From the NCBI GenBank assembly GCA_022579005.1, contig MU401736.1, forward strand, positions 1 through 42,169: a stretch of DNA of 42,169 bases, given 5' to 3'. The notes beneath the pieces were generated by a model. The model searched no databases and was not told where the DNA came from. It saw only the letters and a program-made list of their open reading frames with translations. The DNA is from Poronia punctata (Eukaryota > Ascomycota > Sordariomycetes > Xylariales > Xylariaceae). The stretch's first letter is position 1; every line of letters begins with the position of its first letter. The translations under genes were made by a program, and so were the position numbers. Of the stretch, positions 23,080-35,082 are shown in pieces.

Positions 23080-24991
23080 TCACAATTCATCTTTTGTATG
23101 ACCCGGCTTGGGGGCTGCCTCACAAGCTGCAGGTGTACCGACCTCCATTTTGTACACGCACTTCTCCAACTCACTAACGCGCCATAGCTCCTCGGTCTCG
23201 GCACAAGCGAGCCACACGTCGGTCCTCCGATTAGGGCCGTTCCAGCAGTGCTGTCCGTTGGTATATTCAAGAACCATGCGACGTCCACGGCCGAGTCCTT
23301 TGCCGTCGTGGCGTTCTTCTTCGTCGGAGTCCCGGAAGCTTATCTTCTCGTAGTTGCCCATGGTTGTACGCGCCCCGCCCTTTTTGCTCTTTTGGGTTGT
23401 CTGGGTCATCCAGCACAGCTCGTACTGATACTCGCCTGCCTCTACCGAAGAGCATTTGCCTTGAAGGGTTCGGAAAATATCGTCGACGCCATAGTCCTTC
23501 TCGAGGTCTTTCTTTTCATTGTCCAGCGCGTTCCTCTTAGAATGCACATCCTTCGTTGCCGAGTCGAGGGCCTCACGGGCTGCTTTCACGAGACGTGACT
23601 CTCCCTCTTGTGACCCGGTGTCCGCCAACATACCATTTTCAATTAGCCAAACTCGGAGACTGTTGAGTTTGTCATGAAGGAAAGACCGGATAGGTCCAGG
23701 TAGATAAGCCTCAAAGCTATACACTACTTGATGTTAGAGGGGGGCAATCCGACAAGTATGTGGCTTTCAGAAAGACGGGGAGGGGTGCATACGTATGTCT
23801 GTATCGGAATTCTCCTCTTGAAACTCATCCCAGTTGATGCCAGAGCTCTCGCTGTCCTCCTTCAAAATATCTGCAAGGTCGGATTCGAGAATCTCATCCT
23901 TAACTTGTTCCGATTTCTTAGCAGCGTAATCCTCCCAAGACCTGACAGCTTTTTTGACACCCTCATCATTGAAGTTGGGGTTATATTCCTCCTTGAAGAC
24001 CGACAGGATACCCTCAAGTTCGGAAACCTTGTCTCGAAGCTGGCGACGTTCGTCTACAACCCGGGCTAGCGCCTCGCGAAGCTCGTTCACTCTCGACTTC
24101 GCTAGTCCCACCAACACGCCAAATTTCCCAGTGCCCTCGTTCTTCACCACCTTCCCACGCTCAGAACGTTCGACCTCTTCAAGCTTGGTCGCCAATTCAG
24201 CCCGTTTCTTCTCTAGCTCCTTGATCTCAGCTTCGAATTTTGTCACCTTGGCTTCAACCTGTCGACGGAGCTGCTTAGACTCTTTGACCATTGTCCGTCG
24301 CTTCTTGTTGGCGCGCTCAAGATTCTCCGTGCGCTCCTTCTCGATGCGGCGGAATTCCTTGCCAATCTCGGCGCACTTATTCTCGCACTTGACACCGCCT
24401 ACTTTTCCATACTCCTCAGTGCCATCACAGCACAGGTCATAGTCACACACTCCATCATTGACGTAAGCAAAGGGTACATAAGCCCCAATATGGCCCTTAT
24501 TGGCGCACCAGAAGCCGGGCAGGGCGTTGTTTGTGTTTGTAGAGCCGGAAAGGGAGGCTGGGAGGGGCTGCACAGGTGATAGGGGGTCGAGGATAGCGCA
24601 AGCCGCGGTTCCTGGTTCATCTGAACCGTCAGGACAGTCGCAGGTGTTATCATTGATTTGCGACGGCTTCAGAACGATGGAAGGGTGGGCTATGCATGCG
24701 AAAGTGTCTTTTGCTTCGTAGAATTTGGCAACTACAGAATCAATTGATTAGCATAATTCATGCCCATGATACATACATCTGAATTGAACGACAGAGGCCT
24801 ATGTGACACCCAAGTGCCGACCTCCAACTCAGATGCCTACGAGTAAGCTTCGACTACAACAAGAGCTAATGACGATGGTGGGGGAGTATCAACTAACATT
24901 CAGGGCCAACACCTCTTGGTAACGAGGAAGCTGTGGCAATCCCATTCTGGACAATGATGCCCAGAAGCACCAAGGCCTGAGATTGCCGCAT
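23080..24991 (-). CDS. gtb1: Glucosidase II beta subunit (PRKCSH-like), 3 exons
   Basis: The non-catalytic subunit that retains glucosidase II in the ER and presents trimmed N-glycans to it in glycoprotein quality control. Exons: 24991-24898, 24731-23793 and 23723-23080. The introns are 166 bp (GTTAGT...GTAG) and 69 bp (GTATGC...GTAG). The total is 1677 nt, 558 aa. A signal peptide covers residues 1 to about 21 (MRQSQALVLLGIIVQNGIAT). Two cysteine-rich LDLa-like modules follow: 44-76, containing CDCPDGSDEPGT, and 107-151, containing CDYDLCCDGTEE. Residues 155-300 are Lys/Glu-rich coiled coil, then an acidic stretch ends at the second intron. The C-terminal MRH lectin domain (about 435-545) has ELCWMTQ, a GRGRRMVLEY segment and the final KCVYKMEVGTPAAC. 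The protein ends HTKDEL, an ER retrieval signal. The ATG has A at -3. It is intact and probably functional. Confidence 0.95.
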
Positions 24992-26755
24992 TTTGATCGG
25001 TAGAAGGTTGGTATGCTTTAGGTTTTGGAGGAAATGAACATTTCAACAAACATTCAATTCAATCAATTGCGCGATGGACAGTGGACAGACAGTCAGGCCA
25101 TCTGTTGCTATCCAGTCCCCCTGTCGTACCAAGGTACAGCTGTACAAGAAAGGTAAAGTACCAGGACTAGACTTGGCTACAAATGGAGGGAGAAGCCACA
25201 TGTGGCTCGGGAGGTGGGAACCTACCTTAACCAATTGTCGTTTGTCAGCTGGATATGGGCCAACAGTGGCAAGCACCTGCAGCTGTCGTTCTACATCTGA
25301 ACCGTCTAGACTACGGGCTCGTGTAAAGTGACGATGGATTAAAAGAACCCAATAACATCTACAACGTAAAAACACAGCCGATTCAGGCTTAGAAACGAGA
25401 TGATTCCCAACCGGAATTTCCCTTGGGTCCAAGGAATCCGGGTCAGCCCACCTGTTCAGCACCAATGGACCGCTAGGTATAATGCATCCAACATGACTCA
25501 AATGGAAAGCTTAGGAAGCTGCTTTACACCATCCGGATAGCGTCATCAGATCGCTATTTATCGAGCGACTGGTAAATGCCTCCTCATAATGCTTCAGCCG
25601 ATCAGGTCCCTCGAGATGTTTCCTTCTGCCATCCGGTTGTCTTGTAAAATCGCCGTTCTGAATACTGTCTGCCAGTACTTAAGTGTATTGCTTGGGTCTA
25701 GTTTTCTGTCATCCACGCCGTACTTATCGGATGCGATGATTTTTCTGTATTTATTGGTCGCTGATGCACGATCCTGCCACTCGGATCATCCCACAATGCT
25801 AGAAGTGGTGGGCAGATCGTTCCGATCTGAGATACAAGGAAGCCCTCGGTGATGACAACGAAAAAAACACCTACGACCACCACTACAACCCCTACGATGG
25901 CAACCCTTCCGACAACAATCGCTAACATAGGCACAAAAAGCACCAAGCGGCCAGCAAAGATCGCGCCGCGCCCTTACATGTCAACAAGGTAATTTGCCCT
26001 CCTTAGGCACAATAGGTACTTACTTGCAAAGCGGTTACACGAGTACCCAAGATCCCCCTAAGCCTTTTGGCAGGAAATCGCAGGCACACGGTATCGCCTC
26101 CTATGTGCTCTCGCTCGTATGGTTACAACCCATCGGGCTTGTTATATGAACTGGCAGCAAGAGTGTTGCTAAATATAACGCCACGGCCTACACACGTAAA
26201 TAAGCTTTTGCATCCCAAGAGCGCTTGTTGTTCTTCAGACATTACTATATTTTCGCCTACGCACCTAGCAAAAGGTATCGAATGCATTACCAGCGACCTT
26301 TTTAAAGTGTAGACATTGACAAATATGAGTTTGTAGCCCGGATGGTACGGAAATTGATGCTGCATCTTTACTTGCATTAATAGTAGCGAAGCATGCTACA
26401 TCCTAGCCGATACTATCAATAGAAGCGGCGAAAAGACAATGGAGTTTTGTGTAGGGATAGGATCAATCTGGCCAAATCTGTGACGAACTCGTGTGCCTTT
26501 TAAGACAACCAGATCGTGTGGCGTAGAATTTGTTGATCCTCTGCGCCCAGGTCATCCCCAAGGACCACTACAACATGGCAGTCGCGATACCTATAACCCT
26601 CTTATAATATCTCCTTATTTAAAATAACATCACATGCTTATTCTGTTACAATACTTTATATATATCTAAGGCTTATTCGCAGTTTATTACTTAAGCTACT
26701 TATAACCTAATATATACTTATAATAAGCTTATATGCATGTTATCGGCTAGACAAG
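24992..26755. other. Intergenic region, no convincing gene
   Basis: The left part is the presumed promoter of the glucosidase II beta gene. The longest open frame (minus, 25043-25501) has no recognisable motif and unnatural composition. A Thr-rich 46-codon plus-strand ORF at 25851-25991 follows a repeated ACN/CCN tract and is not supported as a gene. AT content rises at 26600-26740, just downstream of the protease-like pseudogene, without clear repeat ends. Confidence 0.5.
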
Positions 26756-27440
26756 TCAGAGTTGTTTGCTAGTAAAGGCTTGGATATCGTCTATAACCCA
26801 CTTGATTGGCGCAGCAAAGGTGATATCTGTTCCTTTAAATGGCCTCAATCGTCGAATGGACGAGCCTTCGTCAGGTACCCCTTTCCAGTTCGTTCGACCG
26901 TCTTCAGGAGTACCGTTGCTACCGGTAACAATACCAACGACGTATTCGAACCTATCAAAGATTGCAGAACCAGAATCCCCGGCCTTTGAAAATTGCTTGT
27001 TCTTCTTCGGGTCTGGGACGATTAGGTACTCCCATGTATAGACATCCCCATCTATACTCCCAGGGTGCCTAACAACAGCTTCGATGCAGCTCTTCTGCCC
27101 GAAAGTAAGACCTGTTGCTGCGCCTCTTTTCGCAACGGTGGTGGACGGGAAGTTGATCAGATCATGATCTCCGACTTTTAGCCTAAGAGTGACCTCATAT
27201 GGCTTGCCATGCCCCTTAGTAAATGGGTTGAGGTCCCAACCAAGACAAACTCGGTTGTCAGGACCGCGGGGAAACTTTCTAAGATCCAACTCCACGAGAG
27301 CCCAGTCTCCAAGGAAACCCCTTTGCCGGGCTGAGATAGTGAATTCCGGGAGGAAGGCCAAATGGCCGATTTGTCGATCCTTTAGGTTGTTGATCTCCTT
27401 GAGTACCTTTAAAACTGATTTGTTGTAAGCTAACGAATCC
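26756..27440 (-). pseudogene. 3' part of a fungal serine-protease-like gene, interrupted by a retrotransposon
   Basis: An open minus-strand frame runs from the retrotransposon edge to a stop at 26756. It carries the back half of a PA-clan (trypsin-fold) protease-like protein of a type common in filamentous fungi: the presumed catalytic Asp in GDWALVELD, then VAKRGAATGLTFG, and the presumed catalytic Ser in KAGDSGSAIFD followed by VVGIVTGS and DITFAAPIKWVIDD. There is no start codon at the front; the frame continues back as GLKV-type helical sequence (SVLKVLKEINNLKD) into the AATCC target site. It joins in frame to 34778-34844 once one copy of AATCC and the element are ignored. The sequence is not RIP-mutated. 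The family may be active or inactive proteases; I infer the fold only from motifs. Confidence 0.75.
27436..27440. repeat. Target site duplication, left copy (AATCC)
   Basis: AATCC immediately before the TG that opens the 5' LTR. It is identical to 34778-34782. Confidence 0.8.
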
Positions 27441-27599
27441 TGTTACGGTTCCAGTCTCGGTGCCTACGTATATAGGCTAAGTTTACACCAAAACGCTTAT
27501 ATAAGTAGATATAAGAGACCTTTGCTTTTTAAAGAAACCTTTTTTTTTATACAATAATAATAAGTTATTATAAACCTTTTAGCAATATAGACTATAATA
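27441..27599 (+). repeat. 5' LTR
   Basis: It begins TGTTACGGTTCCAGTCTCGG and ends GACTATAATA (from ACA). It aligns over its whole length with 34618-34777. The roughly two dozen differences are all transitions apart from one T in a T-run. Confidence 0.87.
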
Positions 27600-30500
27600 G
27601 TTTATTATACTTTAAATTTTTATTAATTACTATTAATAAAACTTTTAGCTAATATATTTACTATACTGTACTTATAATAAATTGCTATAAACTTGCTACT
27701 AAAACAACTTATATTTTATACTTATATTGCTACCTACTAAGTAAAACTTATAATATACTAATATAAAGCTAAAAAACTACTTACTTATTAATACTATTAT
27801 AATACTACTACGCTTACTTTAGTATATACTTTAAAAGCATACTATAAACTTTAAATTTAACAATATTTTATTTTGCTAACTAACTTTTTTTTTTTTGCCT
27901 TAGCCTTAGCTTAATAGTATTAGTATAATTTTAGCTTTTTTTTTAGCTTTTTAGTAAACTATTTATAAGCTTAATACTAATTACTATATTTTTATTAACT
28001 ACTTTAATTATAGCAAACTAGCTAGCAAAAAGCTATTAAAAATCTTATAGCTTATTAATAATATTATAGCAAGCAAGTTTTAATAAGTTATTAAATTATA
28101 ATAATAAGCAAGCTTAAATAATAAATAACTTAAGTAGCTTTAGCAATATATAAACAAATTAAAAATAATAAACTAGCAACTTTACTTTAAAAAATAATAA
28201 TTAAAAAAAAAATATACTAAGCTTTAAAACAATTTTACTACTGCTAAAAAATAGTATTAAAATATTATTAATAAAAAAAATACTATTATTACTTAGCTAA
28301 AATAAGCAATATAGCAACATAATAAGGTATAATAAAATAATATGCAGCTTTAAGCTAAAATAGCAACGTTATAAAGCTAGCTTAGTACTGCTTTATAAAA
28401 AACAGCTACTTTATAAAAACCTACTTTAGCTTTACTACTTAGTATACTTATAGCTTTTAACTTTATTACTTTTATATTTTAAGTTATATTTTTTTTAGCG
28501 TTACTATTTTGCTTATATATTTTATATATAAAAAACTACTATATAACTAAATTAGTAGCTTTTTTTTTTTAATAAATTAAAAAAAAATAATAAAAAGTAA
28601 TAAAAAAAATATATTAACTAGCGTAGCTAACTTAAACTTAAATTTGCTTTAAATAAAAATTATTACTTAATACTAGTAAATAAGATTTTATTTACTTACT
28701 TTAGCTTTTTTAATATAGCGTTTATATAAGTTTAATTATAGGTTAAATAAGTATTAAGCAACTTTTTTAACAACTTTAAGTAGCTTGCTAGCTAAAAAGA
28801 CTATAATAATGTGCTAGCAAACTTAAACGTATTTTATATTATTATTAATATTTACTTAAAAGCTATTTAAAAGTTTAAAAAATTAAAGCAAAGCAATACT
28901 TTATTTGCTAGCTTTATTTTTACTTTTATTTAACTTGCTAACAAAAGCTAATATATTTTTTTATAATAAATTAAATAGCTTTAAGCTAAAGTTAATAAAA
29001 AACTTTAAAACGCTTTTATTTTATAAATAAGTTGCTTTAAACTTAATAATATTATAGCTTAAATAAACTTTTTATAATAGCTTTTAAACAATATTGCTAA
29101 TTAAGATTTTTGCTTAAACTATTATGCTTTAGCATATAACTTTATTTTATTAACTAATAATTATACTTAAAAAAACTTTATAAACTTAAGTAAGCTTATA
29201 ATAATAAAGCTTTAAAGCTTTTTTATAGCTAAAAAAAAAAAAAGCGTAAATAACTTAAGCTTTATTATTATTATAGTTAGCTAAAATACTTAGCTATATT
29301 TTATAAATTATTAAAAACTAAAAAATTGTAAAAAAAAACAAAAAAGTTAATACTAACTACTTAAATTAAGTTAAAAAAAAAGTAGCTTTTAGCTTAAGCT
29401 ATAGCTAAAAGCGTTATATAAAGTTTTAAAAAACTAAAAGAAATTATTTATATATATAGTTTATAAAGCTTAATATATTTTTTAGCTTTAATGCTAATAT
29501 ATTTAATAATAATAATACTTTAATTTTATATTAAACTTTTATTAACTTAAGCTATTTTTTTTATAGTTTTATTAATACTTTGTTTATATAAACTTATAAC
29601 TTTATTTTTTATGCTACTGCTTACTTTTATACTTTTTACTTTATTAATAATATAATAGTTAAAAAAGTTACTTAGTACTATACTATTTAGCACTAGCTTA
29701 AAAAGTATATTAAAAATTTAAAACTATATACTTAGCTATTAAGCAATATTAACGTTATTTTAAAGCTTTTTTAGCTATAGCAATATAACTTAGTTATTAA
29801 CTAGCAAAAAAGCACTTTTATAATTAAAAATAACGTAATAATAAAAAAATAAACTAAAGCTAACTTAACGCTATAATAATAAAATACTGCTAAACCTAGC
29901 TTTAAAATACTTTAAACCTTAGTTTTTTTTATTAATATTGCTGCTTTTTTTTTAATAATAAAATAAAAAAGCACTACTATTAATTTAATGCTGTTTACTA
30001 AGTTTATAACTATTATAAACGCTTTTTTTATAATAAATAGCTAATAAAAATATTAATAAATTTTTTAAATATAAAAACTTTTTTATAAAAAAAAAAGTAC
30101 TTACTAAGCTACTAGTTAAATATTATAACTTACTTAATGCTTTTTTGCTATAAAATATAAAAACCTTTTTTTTTACTAGCTTTATAACTATAAAATTAAC
30201 TTTATTTTTAAAAAAAAACTTTTTAATGCTATAATATAACTTATATTTTTTTAAAAGTTATTAATAGTTTAAAAGTATTTAAATAATTACTTAGTAAAAA
30301 AGTTTATATACGCTAGCTTTTTATTAGCAGCTGCTTTTATTTTTTTAGCTAAAAAGCTAAAAAAAAGTATATAAGTTTACGTTAACTACTATAGCTTTAA
30401 TAATGTTATAATTAAAAATTAGTACTTTATTTTACTAATTTAAAAAACTTTAAACGCTTTATATAAAATAAAATTTTATACTAAACTTAATATTATTATA

Positions 30501-33500
30501 GCTTTTAATTACTTATATATTACTTTTAAAAATAAGTAAAAAATAATGTTTATTACTAAGTTTAGCTTATTTAAGTACTTAGTTATAAACTTTAGTATAA
30601 TAAAAGCACTTAGCAGTTTTTAGCACTATATTAACTACGTTTTTTTTAATATTTTAAATAAATATATTATAGCATACTTTAACAATATTTTTATTTATAA
30701 TAATTTAAAAAAAAAGCATAGGCAATATATTTATAAAGTATTAGCAAAGCTTATTAAAGCTAGCTTTATAATTAATATTATAAAATATAAATTTAGTATT
30801 ATTAAAACTAAGTATTTAAGCTTTATTATTTTAATAAATAAAATTAGTATAAACTTTATTAAAATTAAAGCTATTATAACTTAAAAACTATTAAATACTT
30901 TTTAAAACTTATAATAATTTATTAGCTTTATAAACTATTATTAACGCTTTATTAAAAGCTTTTTAATAATAGTATAGCTTTTTATAAAACTTATAAGCAA
31001 AAAAAAATAGCTAAGCTTGCTAGGTAAACAACTTTTTACTACTTTTAAAGCGCTTAAAAAAGCGTTTACTATTATTTTAGTTTTTACTTATTATAACTTT
31101 GCTAAAAAAACTATAATAAAAGTTAATATATTTAACTAAGCATTAAATAGCATTTTTTACTAATTTAATAATAAAAGCACTTAATACTTAATTGCTTTTT
31201 TTTTAAGCAAAATATATTTTAACTAAATATAATTATAAAATTTATAATAAAAAGCTTTTAATAATTATTAAAGCTTTTAAAAAATAGCGCTTAAAACTTT
31301 AAAAGTATAAAAATATTATTAAAGTTATTATTAACTATAAAAGTTTTTAATACTTTACTACTATAAAGCTTTTAAATTAATAATAAGTTTGCTAGTTAAA
31401 ATTTTTTAATAATTTTAAGTTTTAAATTATATACTAGCTAAAAATAAAAGCTATAATATTTAATATATTTTTTTAATAGCTTAATAATAAGCTAGCAAGC
31501 AAAATAAATACTATTAATAATAAAATAGCATATAAATTTTAAGTACTACTTATACTTAATAAGTAAGCTAGTAATAATAAAGCACTAGTATATTTATAAC
31601 TTATTAATAATATAGTTTTAATTAATAAAGTGCTTAATAATGCTTATATATAATTATTACTAGTTTTTTAAATTATTATTAAAATTAAAAATTTAAAAGT
31701 GCGCTACTTTTTAAAACTAATATAAAAACGTTTTTAAAGCGCTTTTATAAACTATACTATTAAATAAAAACAAATTTATATTAAAAATAAAGTTTTTATT
31801 TTAAATAATAACGTTATAAAGCTTAAAGTAATTTTATACGTTTATAATATATTGCTAGCAAGCTACTTAAAGCAGTTTAAAATTATTAACTTAGTTAAAC
31901 GTATATATACTTAGCTATAACTTAATAGTAATATTAAAACGTTTATAAAAAAATGCTACTTTTATTAGTATATAAAAAATTTATAAACTTTGCTAGTAAG
32001 TTTTTTTAAACTATTATTTATTTTATATAAGCTTTAGTTTAATATATTTATTAATTTTATTAAACTATTACTAATATATAAGCAAAATAAAATTAATTAT
32101 AAGTATATTTTAGTTATTATTAATAAGCTTACTAAATGCAATACTTTATTTTTATTAAAAATATTATAATAATAATACTTATAAACGCTTTTATTTTAGT
32201 AGTATACTAACTTTATAATGCTTTTAAAACTATAATTTTAAACTAAAAGTTATAATTTATTTTAATTTTTTAAAAAAAGTTAAATTATTATTTAGCTATT
32301 ACTTTATTATATTTTATAGCATACTATTTTAAAACTAATAAGTAAACAAAAATTATAAACATTATAATAAAATAATACTTAAAAGCTTACTATAGCTATT
32401 ATTAAAATAACTAAGCAAACTAGCTATTATTAGCTAAATTTATAATAAATAATTAAATATTAAAAGCTACTAGCTTTAGCTTATTTTTTATAAATTATAG
32501 CTAGTACTTATAACTTAGCACTAAACTAGTAGCAAACCTATTTAAATATAAAATAAAAAACTAATAAAATAAATTTTTAGTAGCTTTAAATATTGCTAAG
32601 CAAATTAAAAAAGTAATTACTTAAGCTTAGTTATTTATAGCTAAGGCTTAAACTTGCTATATAAACGCTACTAATATAGTATATATTAACTTAATTTAAT
32701 ATAAAAAAAAAATAAAGTTTAAGTTAATATAAAACACTTTTATATTTTAAAACTATTATTAAAGCTAGCTAAAAAATAAATAAGCTTATTTAATATTATT
32801 AAAGTTTATAAATAAGCTATTGCTATTAACTTATTTTAATAATATAAAATCTTTTTAATATTTTATATTTTATTAGTTTATTTAGTAATATAAAGGCTAC
32901 TTAGCTAAAACGTACTAAATAAGCTTTATAATAATAAAGTAAAAAGTATAATTATAATAAAATATAATAAAAAAAAAAACTTTAATAGTTATTTAATAAA
33001 ATTTTTAACTATAAATAATATAAAATTAAAAGCTTAATATATAAAGTTAAATAGCTAGCACTTTACTAGCTATTATAAAAACTAATATATAACTTAAAAA
33101 AAAACAAAGCTAAAATAGTAGCGTTTTATTAGCATAACTTAAGCAAACTAAAGCTATTAAAATAGCTTTAAATATTATAAAACAAAACTAAAACGCTAGT
33201 AAGCTAATTTTATATTTTTAGCATGCTACTATTAAATATATTACTATATAGCTTTTTAAATTTTTTATTAAAAAATTTTTAAAATTTTTTTTATTTTTTT
33301 TATTTTACTTTTAAAAAGCTAATAATATACTTTTTAATTATTTTTATAACGCTATTAAAGCTAAAGCAGCTTAACTTTAATAAACTAATACTATATTTAT
33401 TATAATTAAAGCTTTTTACTTTATAAATAAATAGTTAATAGTATATTATTAAAAAGCTTTTAAATATTTTTAATATTTTTTATATAATAGTTATTAGCAA

Positions 33501-34346
33501 CTATAACTTAATAAATAGTAATAAAAAACTAGCACTTTGCTTTTTTTTAGCTAGCAGCTTTTATATTATTAAAAAAAAAGCAAAGCAACTATATATTAAA
33601 CTAAGCAAAAAACTTTTTATGCTTTTTACTTTTTAAATATAAATTAGTAATAAAAGCAAGCTTTTAGCAACTTTAAAAAAACTGTTAATAAGTAATTTTT
33701 ATATTTTATAATATTATTAATAATAATATAATAATAAGTTATAAGTAATATATATACTTTTAAACTTTTTTATAAAAATTAAACTATGCTTTAAGTAAAT
33801 AATTTTTTTTATATTTTTAAAAGCAGCTACTAGCTTTATTACTATATTAAAAGTAGCTTAGTAAATATTGTTAAAGTAAATAAAACTATAAAACTTTTTA
33901 AAATTTTTAAAATTTTTATTATTATTATTATTATTGCTTTTTTAAAGCGTAGTAACTTATAATAAAAGCGCTATTAAATTTTAAGCGTTTTTTAATATAT
34001 ATATAGTTAGCTACGTAGCTTATTAAATATATATAAAAAAATTTTTTTTATTTTTTTTTACTTATTACTTTATATATATTTTTATACTTAATATATTGCT
34101 TATAACGTATAAACAAACTAGCAGCAAAAAAATAGCTAATTTTAAGCATATTATTAGCATACTAGCTTAGCTTTATTTTTTTATATTTTTTAACTAAAGT
34201 TTAAATATAATAAAAATAAATTTTTTTTATTAAGTAAACTAAATAGTAAATAAGCATAATATTATAATAAAAAAGCTTTAACTTAAAAGCGTAGCGTAAA
34301 AAATTAAAAGTATAATAATTAAAAATAACTAATTATAAGCAAAAAA

Positions 34347-34410
34347 GTAGTAAAAAAAAGTAAAAATAAAAAAAAAGTAAAAGTAAGTAAAAATAAAAGC
34401 GTAAGCATAA
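34347..34410. repeat. AAAAGT/AAAAAT purine-rich tract near the 3' LTR
   Basis: Irregular AAAAGT/AAAAAT repetition within the retrotransposon, ending in GCGTAAGCA. It resembles the hexamer tract at 488-585, which also has GCGTAAGCA beside it. Confidence 0.45.
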
Positions 34411-34617
34411 AAATTTAAAAAGCATAATAATAAATAATAGTGCTTATAAAGCAGTTGCGCTATAAAAGCAAGCTTTTTTTATTTTAAAAGCGCTTTTACT
34501 ATAAAATGCCTGCTTTTATATAAATGCTTTTTTTTAAAAAACGCAGCTTTGTTTTTTTTTTTTATTTTTATTTTTTACGTATAGCTGCAGTTAGCTATAA
34601 TTTAAAAAAAAAAATAC

Positions 34618-34777
34618 TATTACAGTTCTAGTCTTGGTGCCTACGTATACAAGCTAAGTCTATACCAAAACGCTTATATAAGTAAATATAAAAAACCTTT
34701 GCTTTTTAAAAAAACCTTTCCTTTTTATACAATAACAATAAGTTATTACAGACCCCCTAGCAGTGTAGACTATAACA
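34618..34777 (+). repeat. 3' LTR
   Basis: It begins TATTACAGTTCTAGTCTTGG (TG mutated to TA) and ends GACTATAACA. It is the direct repeat partner of 27441-27599. Confidence 0.87.
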
Positions 34778-34782
34778 AATCC
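34778..34782. repeat. Target site duplication, right copy (AATCC)
   Basis: AATCC directly after the terminal CA of the 3' LTR. It is identical to 27436-27440. Confidence 0.8.
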
Positions 34783-35082
34783 CTTGTTTTTAATAGCCTA
34801 TGACGGTCATTCTCGGAAGGCGGCGGAATTGCATCCACCGAGCGCTGTAATAATGCTCATCGACAGATCTTCGGCCCATTTGCCGATGATATTAAGGTCC
34901 TCTGGGTCCTTCAGAGCCACATAATACTTGCACTGCTGCTGTACGGTCGCCCAGCCGACAGTTTCGTACGTCTTGTGCCAGCGGTTGTGGCCTGTTCGGG
35001 CCACCAGTCTGGGACTACCACTGAAACCGTGGAAGTAATAGTCCCTCTCGTCGCTGTCGTGCTTGTACGTGGCGAGGTCCAT
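34778..35082 (-). pseudogene. 5' part of the same protease-like gene, with internal loss
   Basis: From an ATG at 35082 (in-frame TGA upstream at 35100-35098) the minus strand encodes the typical N-terminal segment of this fungal family, including YYFHGFSGSPRLVARTG, NRWHKTYE and DPEDLNIIGKWAEDLS. It then hits a stop at 34807. In another frame 34844-34778 reads DAIPPPSENDRHRLL and continues exactly in frame into 27435 across the retrotransposon. The central part expected between these segments, including the ARHV-type catalytic His region, is absent from the DNA, so there is an internal deletion with frame change as well as the insertion. An alternative is an intron using the acceptor TTATTACAG just before 34844, but no donor was found that would bring back the missing part. 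Confidence 0.65.

Larger units (their letters stand above)
27441..34777 (+). mobile_element. RIP-inactivated Ty3/Gypsy-type LTR retrotransposon, complete
   Basis: A 7,337 bp element bounded by 159/160 bp direct LTRs and a perfect 5 bp target duplication. Its interior is saturated with RIP transitions and has no intact ORF, but the plus strand still carries recognisable pol. Around 30675-30900 it reads as reverse transcriptase: YFNN (mutated YFDD) at 30675, then KHRQYIYKVLAKLIKA, KYLSF (mutated KYLGF) and INFIKIKAI. At 32095-32136 it reads NYKYILVIINKLTK, the integrase ILVVIDRLTK-type motif. The order reverse transcriptase then integrase indicates Ty3/Gypsy (Metaviridae) rather than Copia. An A-run just before the 3' LTR (about 34601-34614) is the likely mutated polypurine tract. 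27600-30600 presumably held gag and protease but is unreadable. The element lies inside the coding sequence of the minus-strand protease-like gene. Confidence 0.88.

Noticed and set aside
22371..23288. 305-codon minus-strand ORF overlapping Rtf2 and the end of the glucosidase gene
   Set aside because: It is antisense to the Rtf2 RING region and composed of low-complexity Ser/Phe stretches from the Lys-rich tail; both overlapped genes are well supported.
25043..25501. 152-codon minus-strand ORF upstream of the glucosidase II beta gene
   Set aside because: No motif, no matching splice neighbours, and amino-acid usage typical of a chance frame.
25851..25991. Thr/Pro-rich 46-codon plus-strand ORF, with an antisense Val-rich hydrophobic ORF
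   Set aside because: Both come from one ACN/CCN-like repetitive tract. A GTAATT donor follows, but no partner exon was found.
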